Origin: Halobacteroides halobius DSM 5150
GTDB lineage: Bacteria; Bacillota; Halanaerobiia; Halobacteroidales; Halobacteroidaceae
Assembly (NCBI RefSeq): GCF_000328625.1
Contig: NC_019978.1
Coordinates: forward strand, 1,116,001-1,180,000
Reading direction: 5' to 3'
DNA: 64,000 nt
The position numbers were made by a program, and so were the translations under genes. Positions 43,761 through 51,486 of this stretch are shown here, piece by piece; position 1 is the first letter of the stretch; every line of letters starts with the position of its first letter. Under the pieces are notes generated by a model. That model saw only the letters and a program-made list of their open reading frames with translations, ran no database searches and was not told the origin of the DNA.

Positions 43761-45422
43761 ATGCCGAAAAGTGCAGAGAATAAAAAAGAAGTTTTAGCTC
43801 CAGAGTTAACCTATGAGCAAGAATTAAAGTATGAAGATTTAAGTCCTTTTGAAATAACAAAAATTTTGAAGCGGAAAGCAAGTAAAGCAGCAGATAAGCT
43901 TAGTTCCCAAGGAGAATATCAGGTTTTAAATTCTGGTCGAGGAAACCCTAACTTTCTAAATACTATAGTAAGGAAATCGTTTGCTAAAATTGTATTATTT
44001 TCTACAGAGATAGCAAATAAGAATGCTCCTAAAGACGATACTTTAGGGTTTCGTCCTCAAAAAGAAGGAATTGCTAATAAATTAGAAACTTATTTAAACC
44101 AAGATCAATCTAAGGATGCTCAGTTTTTAAAAGATGCTATAATTTATGCAGAGAACAATTATGATTTAACCCCTGATGATTTTATATTTGAATTAGTAGA
44201 TGCTGCTTTAGGAGATTTTTATCCAGAGCCTCCCAGAATTTTACCTAATATAAAAAAAGTTGTAGATGCTTATTTAAAAGAAGTTTTGAGATTAAATGAT
44301 CAACATTCCGGAGAGTTTGATATTTTTGCTACTGAAGGTGCAACAGAAGCAATGGTTTATTCTTTTAATTCACTAAAAGAGAATAAAATTATTAATCCTG
44401 GGGATAAAGTAGCCACTGTAACCCCAATTTTTTCACCTTATTTAGAGATAACAGAGTTAGAGGAATATGAATTAGTAAATATTGAGATTGAAGAAAGTGA
44501 AGAAATGGAATGGCAGATTCCAGAGCAAGAGCTTAAAAAATTAGAAGATGAAAGTATTAAAATACTTTATTTAGTTAATCCAACTAATCCAACTTCGGTA
44601 AGTTTAAAGCGTAAAACTATTGATAAGATTGCTAGTTTAGTACGGACAAAGCGGAAGGATTTAATTATCTTAACGGATACAGTTTACGCTACATTTGTTG
44701 ATGATTTTCATTCATTAGTTGATGTTATACCAGAGAATACTTTATGTATTTATTCATATTCAAAATACTTTGGTGTTACTGGTTGGCGTTTAGGAACAAT
44801 TATGTTATATGAAGATAATGTAATTGATCGCTTAATTAATGAGCATCCTCCTGATATAAAAGAAGAATTAAATCAAAGGTATAGTATTATTTCTACTGAG
44901 CCAGAGGAGATTAAATTTATTGATCGGTTGGAGATGGATAGCCGTGATGTTGCACTAGCACATACTGGGGGATTATCTTGTCCACAACAGTGTATTATGT
45001 GTTTGTTATCATTATTTAATATAATGGATGAAAAGAAAGTTTATAAAGAATCTATAGAGGGAATATTAGATAGACGAATTAAAAATCTATATAGTGCTTT
45101 TCCAGATGGTTATTCGTATTTGAAAGGGGCCAATAAGTCACATTATTATACATTGATAAATATTCTTTCTTTGGCTAAAGAAAAGTATGGGTTAGATTTT
45201 GCTAATTATTTAGAAAATAATTTTTTATCACTTGATTTTATTATCAAATTAGCAGCTGAAAAAGCTATTATATGCTTGCCCGGGGCTGGTTTTGATGGGC
45301 CAAAATGGGCACTACGAGTTTCTTTAGCTAATTTAGAGACTGAAAATTATTTAATTATTAGTCAGGCGATCATTAATCTATTAGAAGAGTATCATACCTA
45401 CTACCAAGAAAATAAAGAGTAA
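43761..45422 (+). CDS. aspD: Aspartate 4-decarboxylase / aspartate aminotransferase (bifunctional PLP enzyme)
   Basis: The 553-aa protein has the size and layout of L-aspartate beta-decarboxylase: an N-terminal extension with LNSGRGNPNF, TEGATEAMVYSF, LVNPTNPTSVSL, the PLP lysine in SYSKYFGVTGWRLG, an AHTGGLSCPQQ segment, and a C-terminal LPGAGFDGPKWALRVSLAN. It converts aspartate to alanine and CO2, and also transaminates. In other bacteria an aspartate/alanine exchanger pairs with it to gain proton motive force. ATG follows GAAGGAGGTATTTT. A palindromic terminator separates it from the transporter behind it. Confidence 0.92.
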   Translation: MPKSAENKKEVLAPELTYEQELKYEDLSPFEITKILKRKASKAADKLSSQGEYQVLNSGRGNPNFLNTIVRKSFAKIVLFSTEIANKNAPKDDTLGFRPQKEGIANKLETYLNQDQSKDAQFLKDAIIYAENNYDLTPDDFIFELVDAALGDFYPEPPRILPNIKKVVDAYLKEVLRLNDQHSGEFDIFATEGATEAMVYSFNSLKENKIINPGDKVATVTPIFSPYLEITELEEYELVNIEIEESEEMEWQIPEQELKKLEDESIKILYLVNPTNPTSVSLKRKTIDKIASLVRTKRKDLIILTDTVYATFVDDFHSLVDVIPENTLCIYSYSKYFGVTGWRLGTIMLYEDNVIDRLINEHPPDIKEELNQRYSIISTEPEEIKFIDRLEMDSRDVALAHTGGLSCPQQCIMCLLSLFNIMDEKKVYKESIEGILDRRIKNLYSAFPDGYSYLKGANKSHYYTLINILSLAKEKYGLDFANYLENNFLSLDFIIKLAAEKAIICLPGAGFDGPKWALRVSLANLETENYLIISQAIINLLEEYHTYYQENKE

Positions 45423-45429
45423 ATTAGTT

Positions 45430-45460
45430 AAGGGGTGAATTTAAATTCACCCCTTATTTT
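45430..45460 (+). terminator. Terminator of aspD
   Basis: Bases 45430-45455 form a perfect 26-base palindrome (AAGGGGTGAATTT and its complement) followed by ATTTT. Confidence 0.85.
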
Positions 45461-45553
45461 CTTTCCAATTGATACCATGATTTTTCACCTCACTAAACTG
45501 TATAACCAAACATAAATTACTACTAAGAGTACAGTTTAAAGGAGGTGGATGAT

Positions 45554-46963
45554 ATGTCAGTTACGCTTAGCGCTTTACATTGGGCGTATTTATCATTTAT
45601 TGTGTTTGTTATTGGATTTATGGTATCTAAACGAGATACGAGTTTGATTTGTATTCTTGGGATCTTTACATTAGGTTTGTTAGCAACGGGTTCCTTGCCC
45701 CAGGCTGTTATAGGAGTCTTTAATAGTTTGATATATGCAATTAAGTCATTGCGTGGTACTATTTTAATTATCTCAATTATTTATGGTATGAGTCAATTAC
45801 TTAAGAAAACAGGAATTAATGAGGTAATGGTTTCACCATTTGCTAAACTGATTAGGACACCTAGTTTGGCTTATTGGGTAATTGGGTTACTGATGATGGT
45901 TACCTCTTGGTTCTTTTGGCCCTCTCCAGCGGTAGCTTTATTAGGTGCTGTATTATTACCTGTAGCTACTGAGGTAGGATTACCAGCTATGGGTGTAGCA
46001 GTGGCTATGAACTTATTTGGCCATGGAATTGCTTTATCTGGAGACTTTGTAATTCAAGGAGCACCAAAATTAACTGCTGATGCAGCTGGGATCCCGGTTT
46101 CTGAAGTAGTAAGTGCTAGTGTGCCATTAGTCTTTGTGATGGGGATTGTAACTACTATAACTGCTTTTTGGTTTTTAAAGCGCGATCTAAAGAAAGGTAA
46201 GTTAACAGTAGATGATGATGTAGAAATTAGTCCTGTAGTAGATGAGTCTAAGGAAGAGGAAAATTTAAAAAATTCATTATCAGCTATGACTAAAAGGATA
46301 TTAGCATTTATAATCCCTATATTATTTGTTATAGATGTAGTAGTTATGATTATGACTAATTTACAAGGTGGAGATGCTACAGCTTTAGTAGGTGGAACAG
46401 CAGTTTTTATTTTAATGGTAATTTCTTTATTAGCTCATAAAAATGAAGGGTTAGAAGAAATAACTGAGTATTTAATTGAAGGATTACAATTTGGTTTTAA
46501 AGTCTTTACTCCAGTTATTCCTATAGCAGCATTTTTTTATATGGGGGATATGGGTTTTGTGTCAGTATTTGGTGAGGTATTACCAGCTGGTTCCAATGGC
46601 TTAGTTAATGATTTAGGGGTTGCTTTAGCAGAAATAGTGCCCCTTAATAAAGTGATTGGCTCTATAACTTTAACAATTGTAGGAACTATTACTGGATTAG
46701 ATGGTTCAGGTTTTTCAGGCATTTCTCTAGCAGGTTCTGTAGCCCGATTATTCTCTATATCTATTGGTACAGGAATAGATACTTTAACAGCTTTAGGCCA
46801 AGTAGCTGGTATTTGGGTAGGTGGTGGTACTTTAGTTCCTTGGGCTCTTCTTCCAGTAGCCGCTATTTGTGATGTAAGTCCATTTAAATTAGCTAAAAGA
46901 AATTTAATCCCAGTTACTGTTGGTCTAGTAGTTACTACGATCGTTGCTATCTTTTTGATTTAA
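45554..46963 (+). CDS. Membrane transporter of the ion-transporter superfamily (anion or amino acid)
   Basis: The 469-aa protein has about 11-12 helices with a cytosolic acidic loop in the middle (VDDDVEISPVVDESKEEE). Conserved-looking re-entrant motifs are FFWPSPAVALLGAVLLP in the first half and GTITGLDGSGFSGISLAGS in the second, the arrangement of IT-superfamily carriers. The substrate is not evident; proximity to aspartate decarboxylase makes an amino-acid or dicarboxylate possible, but it is separately transcribed and not an AspT homologue by eye. ATG at 45554 is chosen since GGAGGTG lies 6 bases upstream. It converges on a DUF421 gene with a 6-base gap. Confidence 0.75.
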   Translation: MSVTLSALHWAYLSFIVFVIGFMVSKRDTSLICILGIFTLGLLATGSLPQAVIGVFNSLIYAIKSLRGTILIISIIYGMSQLLKKTGINEVMVSPFAKLIRTPSLAYWVIGLLMMVTSWFFWPSPAVALLGAVLLPVATEVGLPAMGVAVAMNLFGHGIALSGDFVIQGAPKLTADAAGIPVSEVVSASVPLVFVMGIVTTITAFWFLKRDLKKGKLTVDDDVEISPVVDESKEEENLKNSLSAMTKRILAFIIPILFVIDVVVMIMTNLQGGDATALVGGTAVFILMVISLLAHKNEGLEEITEYLIEGLQFGFKVFTPVIPIAAFFYMGDMGFVSVFGEVLPAGSNGLVNDLGVALAEIVPLNKVIGSITLTIVGTITGLDGSGFSGISLAGSVARLFSISIGTGIDTLTALGQVAGIWVGGGTLVPWALLPVAAICDVSPFKLAKRNLIPVTVGLVVTTIVAIFLI

Positions 46964-46969
46964 AATATT

Positions 46970-47647
46970 TTATTTTTTACTCTTATTGCGTAAATTAAGG
47001 TATACTTTATTACTATGACTATCAATAAAAGCATAAATAACATCTTTGATATTAGTAACGTTTTTTTCTTTTAATTTATTCTTTAACCATCTTTCATCTT
47101 GCTTAACGAGTTTTAGATTCTTTTGTTGAATAGTTCCATCAATTATTAAAGCTAGAGGCAATCCTTCGTATTCACCGTCAATATCTAAATCACTTAAAGT
47201 AGCAGGTCGAGCAGCTGGCCTAGGGATGATACTAATAGAGCCAGTTGGTTCTAGTATAGCAAATTCAATCTCTGTTATTTTGGAATAGCCAGATGTTCTA
47301 AGAATAGAAAGTAGTTGTCTAAGTGAAACATGGGATTTTTCTAAGTTATCTTCTATGATTTCTCCCCGTCTAACAAGAATAGTAGGTGAACCTAGTAATA
47401 ATTTATTGATAGTTTGATGTAAAGATAATTTGGCTAAGATGATATAAAATATTATTACAATAGCTAATCTAAACAAAGCAGGAATAAATTTAGTTGTAAT
47501 TAGTGGTTCAGCTGCTATAGTTGCTATAATAAAGGTGGCTACTAAATCATAGGGGGTTAATTGGACAATACTAGCTTTACCCATCATTCGCATTAAAGCA
47601 ATAGTGGTAATAAACATCATTAAAATTTTTAGTATTATGACAAGCAT
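46970..47647 (-). CDS. DUF421 (YetF-like) membrane protein, second copy
   Basis: The 225-aa protein repeats the DUF421 plan of the gene at 33612: three N-terminal helices (LVIILKILMMFITTIALMRMMGK, YDLVATFIIATIAAEPLI), then LLLGSPTILVRRGEIIEDN and EIEFAILEPTGSISIIP. Sequence is clearly diverged from the first copy. ATG at 47647 follows GAGGAGGTAGCAA on the minus strand. Function unknown. Confidence 0.88.
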   Translation of the reverse strand: MLVIILKILMMFITTIALMRMMGKASIVQLTPYDLVATFIIATIAAEPLITTKFIPALFRLAIVIIFYIILAKLSLHQTINKLLLGSPTILVRRGEIIEDNLEKSHVSLRQLLSILRTSGYSKITEIEFAILEPTGSISIIPRPAARPATLSDLDIDGEYEGLPLALIIDGTIQQKNLKLVKQDERWLKNKLKEKNVTNIKDVIYAFIDSHSNKVYLNLRNKSKK

Positions 47648-47732
47648 TTGCTACCTCCTCATATTCTTTAATTTGTTAAGTTATATAGATATTATTGGTA
47701 AATAGAGAAAGTAAAATTCATTAAATGAAGAG

Positions 47733-47775
47733 GCAAATTAGCCCTAATAGTTTTACTAGGTCTAATTTGTCGATT
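47733..47775. other. Hairpin in the divergent region before the chemoreceptor
   Basis: GCAAATTAGCC (from 47734) pairs with GGTCTAATTTG (to about 47769) across a 13-base loop, followed by GATTTTTG. It has terminator shape on the + strand, although no + strand gene ends directly before it. Confidence 0.45.
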
Positions 47776-47804
47776 TTTGTAAATAAAGATATATTATCTT
47801 AATG

Positions 47805-47833
47805 TTGAATAATGTGGAAATATGTTTTATAAT
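47805..47833 (+). promoter_or_regulatory. Sigma-A-type promoter of the chemoreceptor gene
   Basis: TTGAAT (47805-47810) and TATAAT (47828-47833) are separated by 17 bases, 72 bases upstream of the GTG start. Confidence 0.65.
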
Positions 47834-47905
47834 AATAAAAAAAGGGGGTATTAATAAATATTCATTAAGTTTCGTAATAATTTTATAGAAGAGGGGAGAA
47901 GAGAA

Positions 47906-49756
47906 GTGAAATTACTAAATAGTATAAAAAATAAGATGATGTTAATTGTTGGTAGCTTAATTTTAGTATTAATAGTAGGTAGTTCTGTGGTTACATATAA
48001 TCAATCACAAAATATCTTAGAGCAGACTATTTTTGATGCAGCAGCTAATAGTGCTAAACAAAATGCGGAAATTATTGAACAGCGATTAATGAGCATTAAA
48101 GGTAAAATAAAAATATTGGCTAATACAGAACAAATTAAGAGTATGAACTGGTCGCAACAAAAAGAATTTTTTATGAAAATAAAACAGGGCCAAGAGTACA
48201 TAAAGAATATATTTGTAGCTGATACTACTGGTGACTATAAGATTACTTCGGGGAAGAATGGTAATATTTCTGATAGAGATTATTTTCAACGAGCAATGAA
48301 GACGGGAGAGACTGTGGTTTCAAATGCGGTAATCAGTAAAGCAACTGGAAAGCCAATTATTGTAATTGGTAGTCCTATTATGCGCAATAATCAAACTATA
48401 GGATTGTTAGCAAGCACAGTTAGTCTTAATCATCTACAAAGTCTTGTTAAGGGCATGAAAATAAATAATTATGGCTATGGTTGGATTATTGATAGTAAGT
48501 TAAGAACAATTGCCCATCCAGATAAAAAGTACTTAGGAAATAAGAAGATATTTGCAGGTAATCAGGAATTAAAAGAAACTGCTTTAAAGATGGTAAAAAA
48601 AGAGTCAGGGGTAGCTCATTATAAATTAGATGGAGTTAAAAAAGAACTTGCATTTGCTAGAGTAGGATTAACTGACTGGTCAGTCGCTATGACTGCTAAG
48701 ACTAATGATGTATTAGCTCCTTTAGATGTTATTCAAAGGAGTAGCTTAATTAATGGAATAATTGCTATTTTAATTGGTTTAATTGTTGCTTATTTTGCTG
48801 CAAAAAAGATTTCTGATCCGCTAGTTCAAGCAGCCAATTTAGCAAATAAGTTTGCTAATAAAGATTTAACAGCTGATAAGATAGAAGTTAGTACTAATGA
48901 TGAAATTGGTGATTTGGCTAATGCTTTAAATAGAATGCGCGATAATTTGCGTGGGATTGTGGGTAGTTTATTAGATGCTGTAGAGGATTTATCTGCTTAT
49001 AGTGAGGAGTTATCAGCATCAGCTCAAGAAGGAAATGCTACAATAGAGACAACTAATCAATTGATTGATGGTGTATCAGCTAGTATTCAACAGATCTCTG
49101 CTAGCACAGAAGAAGTAACTGATTTTGCTCAAGAGTCTAATACCAAAACTGAAGAAGGTAGTAAGAATATTAACCAAACAATAGCTAGTATTAAAGAAAT
49201 TAACCAAACTGTTGACCAAACAGAAGAGGTAATTAATGACTTAGACGATAATTCACAGGAAATAGGTCAAATTATTAATCTGATAACTAATATAGCAGAA
49301 CAGACTAATTTATTAGCTTTAAATGCAGCTATTGAAGCTGCTAGGGCTGGAGAAGCGGGCCAAGGTTTTGCAGTAGTAGCAGATGAAATCCGTGAATTAG
49401 CTGAAGAGACTAATCAAGCAACAGAAAAGATAAGTCGATTGATTACTGATACTCAAAATAAATCAGAGGCTAGTTTAGAAGCAATAAACCAAGTGGCTAG
49501 CATAAGTAAGGATAGTCAAACAATTGCAGAAGAAACAGGTCAGGTATTTGACCAAATTGCTCAAGCAAGTACAGAAACTACAGTTCAGATTAAACAGACT
49601 GCTAGTGCAACAGAAGATGTAGCTAAAAAGAGTGATGAGATTATGGATGCTGCAGATGATATTAGTAATATCTCTGATGAGATTACTAATTCATCACAAG
49701 AATTAGCAACTATGGCTCAAGATTTACGACAATTAATTGATGATTTTGAAGTTTAA
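47906..49756 (+). CDS. Methyl-accepting chemotaxis protein with extracellular dCache sensor
   Basis: The 616-aa receptor has an N-terminal helix ([19 protein letters not shown]), a periplasm-type extracellular dCache-like sensor (about 35-280, with [19 protein letters not shown] and [13 protein letters not shown]), a second membrane helix ([16 protein letters not shown]), HAMP, and the coiled-coil signalling domain. The CheA-binding tip is [20 protein letters not shown] followed by [15 protein letters not shown]. The dCache motif is close to amino-acid-binding sensors. Start is GTG at 47906 after GAGGGGAGAAGAG. Monocistronic, with a palindromic terminator. Confidence 0.94.
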   Translation: MKLLNSIKNKMMLIVGSLILVLIVGSSVVTYNQSQNILEQTIFDAAANSAKQNAEIIEQRLMSIKGKIKILANTEQIKSMNWSQQKEFFMKIKQGQEYIKNIFVADTTGDYKITSGKNGNISDRDYFQRAMKTGETVVSNAVISKATGKPIIVIGSPIMRNNQTIGLLASTVSLNHLQSLVKGMKINNYGYGWIIDSKLRTIAHPDKKYLGNKKIFAGNQELKETALKMVKKESGVAHYKLDGVKKELAFARVGLTDWSVAMTAKTNDVLAPLDVIQRSSLINGIIAILIGLIVAYFAAKKISDPLVQAANLANKFANKDLTADKIEVSTNDEIGDLANALNRMRDNLRGIVGSLLDAVEDLSAYSEELSASAQEGNATIETTNQLIDGVSASIQQISASTEEVTDFAQESNTKTEEGSKNINQTIASIKEINQTVDQTEEVINDLDDNSQEIGQIINLITNIAEQTNLLALNAAIEAARAGEAGQGFAVVADEIRELAEETNQATEKISRLITDTQNKSEASLEAINQVASISKDSQTIAEETGQVFDQIAQASTETTVQIKQTASATEDVAKKSDEIMDAADDISNISDEITNSSQELATMAQDLRQLIDDFEV

Positions 49757-49759
49757 TTT

Positions 49760-49793
49760 TAAGTGAGAGGGCTTAAGCCCTCTCACTTATTTA
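49760..49793 (+). terminator. Terminator of the chemoreceptor gene
   Basis: Bases 49760-49789 are a perfect 30-base palindrome centred on GGGCTTAAGCCC, followed by T-rich sequence. The IS target duplication begins right behind it. Confidence 0.85.
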
Positions 49794-49846
49794 TTATAGC
49801 CGATAGCGTAAAAAAAGTATAGGTGAATTTATCCAAAAAATTAGAA

Positions 49847-49911
49847 AAGAGCCACTCCTTTTGATAAGGTATTGTTAACCACAACAAAACCAAAGAAAGG
49901 AGATGGCTCTT
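49847..49911 (+). promoter_or_regulatory. Hairpin hiding the Shine-Dalgarno of transposase A
   Basis: AAGAGCCA (49847-49854) and TCCTTT (49856-49861) pair with TGGCTCTT (49904-49911) and AAAGGA (49896-49901). The Shine-Dalgarno GGAG (49899-49902) is inside the stem, so a transcript reading in from outside would fold and block translation. Confidence 0.65.
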
Positions 49912-51306
49912 ATGGACAATATTATACAACAATTTGAGGAAAATATCAGCATTGAATTAGAAAAAATATTAAAAGAGGTGCTATTAGATTCAGGAAGGGA
50001 TATATCAGAAGTAATAAATTTAATCAAAAGTAATCTTGATGAGTTAGGTAGAAAGCTTTCTAAATGGGTTATAGAAATAGTAGATGAAACAATAAAGGAA
50101 AGTACTAAAAGAAAAAAAGAATGGAAGATAGTAAAAAAGAAACAAAGAAAATTAATGACTAAGTTTGGGGAAGTGAAGTATAAAAGAAGATATTATCGTT
50201 CTAAAAGCAGTGATAAGTATAAATATTTAGCAGAAGAAAGATTAGGAATAAAGAAATATCAAAGGATGGATAGTTCGTTAGAAGCTGAATTAGTAGATTT
50301 AGCATCGGAAAATGCTTATAATAAGGTAGGTAAAGAGGCAGTAGACGATTTAGAAATAAGTGACCAAACAGTGATGAATAAGGTAAGAAAGCTAGGGCAA
50401 ATAGAAAACAATGAATTAAATGAAGTAACAGAAAAACGGGAAGTAAACTGTTTGTATATAGAAGCAGATGAAGATCATGTAGCTTTACAAAATGGGAAGA
50501 AATCAATGCCTAGATTAGTTTATATTCATGAAGGAATAAGTGAAGTTGGAGATAAGAGAGAATTAAAGAATAAATACTATTTTTCTGGAGTATATAAAGA
50601 TTCAGAAGAGCTGTGGTTAGAAGTACTGGATTATATAGATGAAAATTATAAGTTAGAGAAAGTGGAAAAGATCTTTTTACTAGGGGATGGAGCACCATGG
50701 ATTAAAAGCGGCTTAAAGTGGCTTCCTAAGTCTAAATACATATTAGATAGATATCATTTAATTAAGTATTTTAGGAGAGCTAGTAGATATGGAAGAAAAG
50801 AAGTTAAAGAAAAACTGTGGAGTGGATTAGAAGAACCAGACCAAGAGTTAGTTAAAGAAGCTTTTAGTGAATTGATATCTAATGAAGAAAATGAGAAAAG
50901 AAAGAGTTTAATTAGAAAATCACGTCATTATATTTACAATAATTGGGATGGAATAGTGAATTATACCCAGGATAAAGATGCAATTGGTTGTAGTGCTGAG
51001 GGACATATAAGCCATATATTGGCAGATAGATTAAGTTCAAGACCAATGGCTTGGTCAAAGACTGGTGTTGATCAAATGTCTAGATTACAAGCATTTAAGT
51101 TTAATGGTGGAAATAAAGAAAAACTGAAAGAATTGTTTTTGAGAAAGGAAGAAAAAATAAAAAAAGAAGAAACTTTAACAGAGATTGAATCTAAAACGAT
51201 AAATAGTAAGTTAAAAAAGAAGTTTGCTCAATCTAAGAAGAATATACCTAGCATAAATATAGGAAGAAGAACAGGTTTAACTAGAGCTTTAAAGGCAATT
51301 GTTTGA
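49912..51306 (+). CDS. ISLre2-type (UPF0236) transposase A
   Basis: The 464-aa protein is a UPF0236/ISLre2 DDE transposase. Candidate catalytic acids are in IEADEDHVAL, LLGDGAPWIK and CSAEGHISHILADRLSSRPM, with the ILDRYHLIKY segment between them. ATG at 49912 is chosen over ATG 49903 because the Shine-Dalgarno AAAGGAG then has proper spacing and the start aligns with copy B (MDNIIQQF against MDTIIQQF). Copies A and B are clearly related but diverged along their length, so they are different elements of one family. Confidence 0.92.
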   Translation: MDNIIQQFEENISIELEKILKEVLLDSGRDISEVINLIKSNLDELGRKLSKWVIEIVDETIKESTKRKKEWKIVKKKQRKLMTKFGEVKYKRRYYRSKSSDKYKYLAEERLGIKKYQRMDSSLEAELVDLASENAYNKVGKEAVDDLEISDQTVMNKVRKLGQIENNELNEVTEKREVNCLYIEADEDHVALQNGKKSMPRLVYIHEGISEVGDKRELKNKYYFSGVYKDSEELWLEVLDYIDENYKLEKVEKIFLLGDGAPWIKSGLKWLPKSKYILDRYHLIKYFRRASRYGRKEVKEKLWSGLEEPDQELVKEAFSELISNEENEKRKSLIRKSRHYIYNNWDGIVNYTQDKDAIGCSAEGHISHILADRLSSRPMAWSKTGVDQMSRLQAFKFNGGNKEKLKELFLRKEEKIKKEETLTEIESKTINSKLKKKFAQSKKNIPSINIGRRTGLTRALKAIV

Positions 51307-51370
51307 TTGGGAAAATAATTTTTAACTATTAACCTATAAAAAATTGATGCTATCATTATAGCCTTTTTTG

Positions 51371-51430
51371 TTGACAAATTAAAGTGATTATTTTATAATT
51401 TTATTAGCACTCGGTGTTGGTGAGTGCTAA
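51371..51430 (+). promoter_or_regulatory. clpB promoter with CIRCE operator (HrcA site)
   Basis: TTGACA (51371-51376), 17 bases, TATAAT (51394-51399) form a perfect sigma-A promoter. Directly after it lies CIRCE: TTAGCACTC (51404-51412), nine bases, GAGTGCTAA (51422-51430). HrcA binding here represses clpB until heat or protein-folding stress. The -35 box is 8 bases outside the IS target duplication. Confidence 0.93.
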
Positions 51431-51486
51431 TAATTTAAAGCTACATAATATATTTTATAAATGATAAATGGAGGTGTTATGAGGTA

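Larger units (their letters stand above)
49802..51354 (+). mobile_element. ISLre2-family insertion sequence, copy A (complete)
   Basis: The element is 1553 bp, bounded by a 9-base target duplication ATTATAGCC (49793-49801 and 51355-51363). Its ends are inverted: it begins GATAGC with TATAGGT at 49818-49824 and ends ACCTATA (51332-51338) and GCTATC. It holds one transposase gene. The insertion lies between a chemoreceptor terminator and the clpB promoter. No GGGCCAA heptamer occurs inside. Confidence 0.88.

Noticed and set aside
51355-51376. Hybrid promoter with the -35 box supplied by the IS end
   Set aside because: TTGACA begins 8 bases outside the target duplication, so the clpB promoter existed before the insertion.
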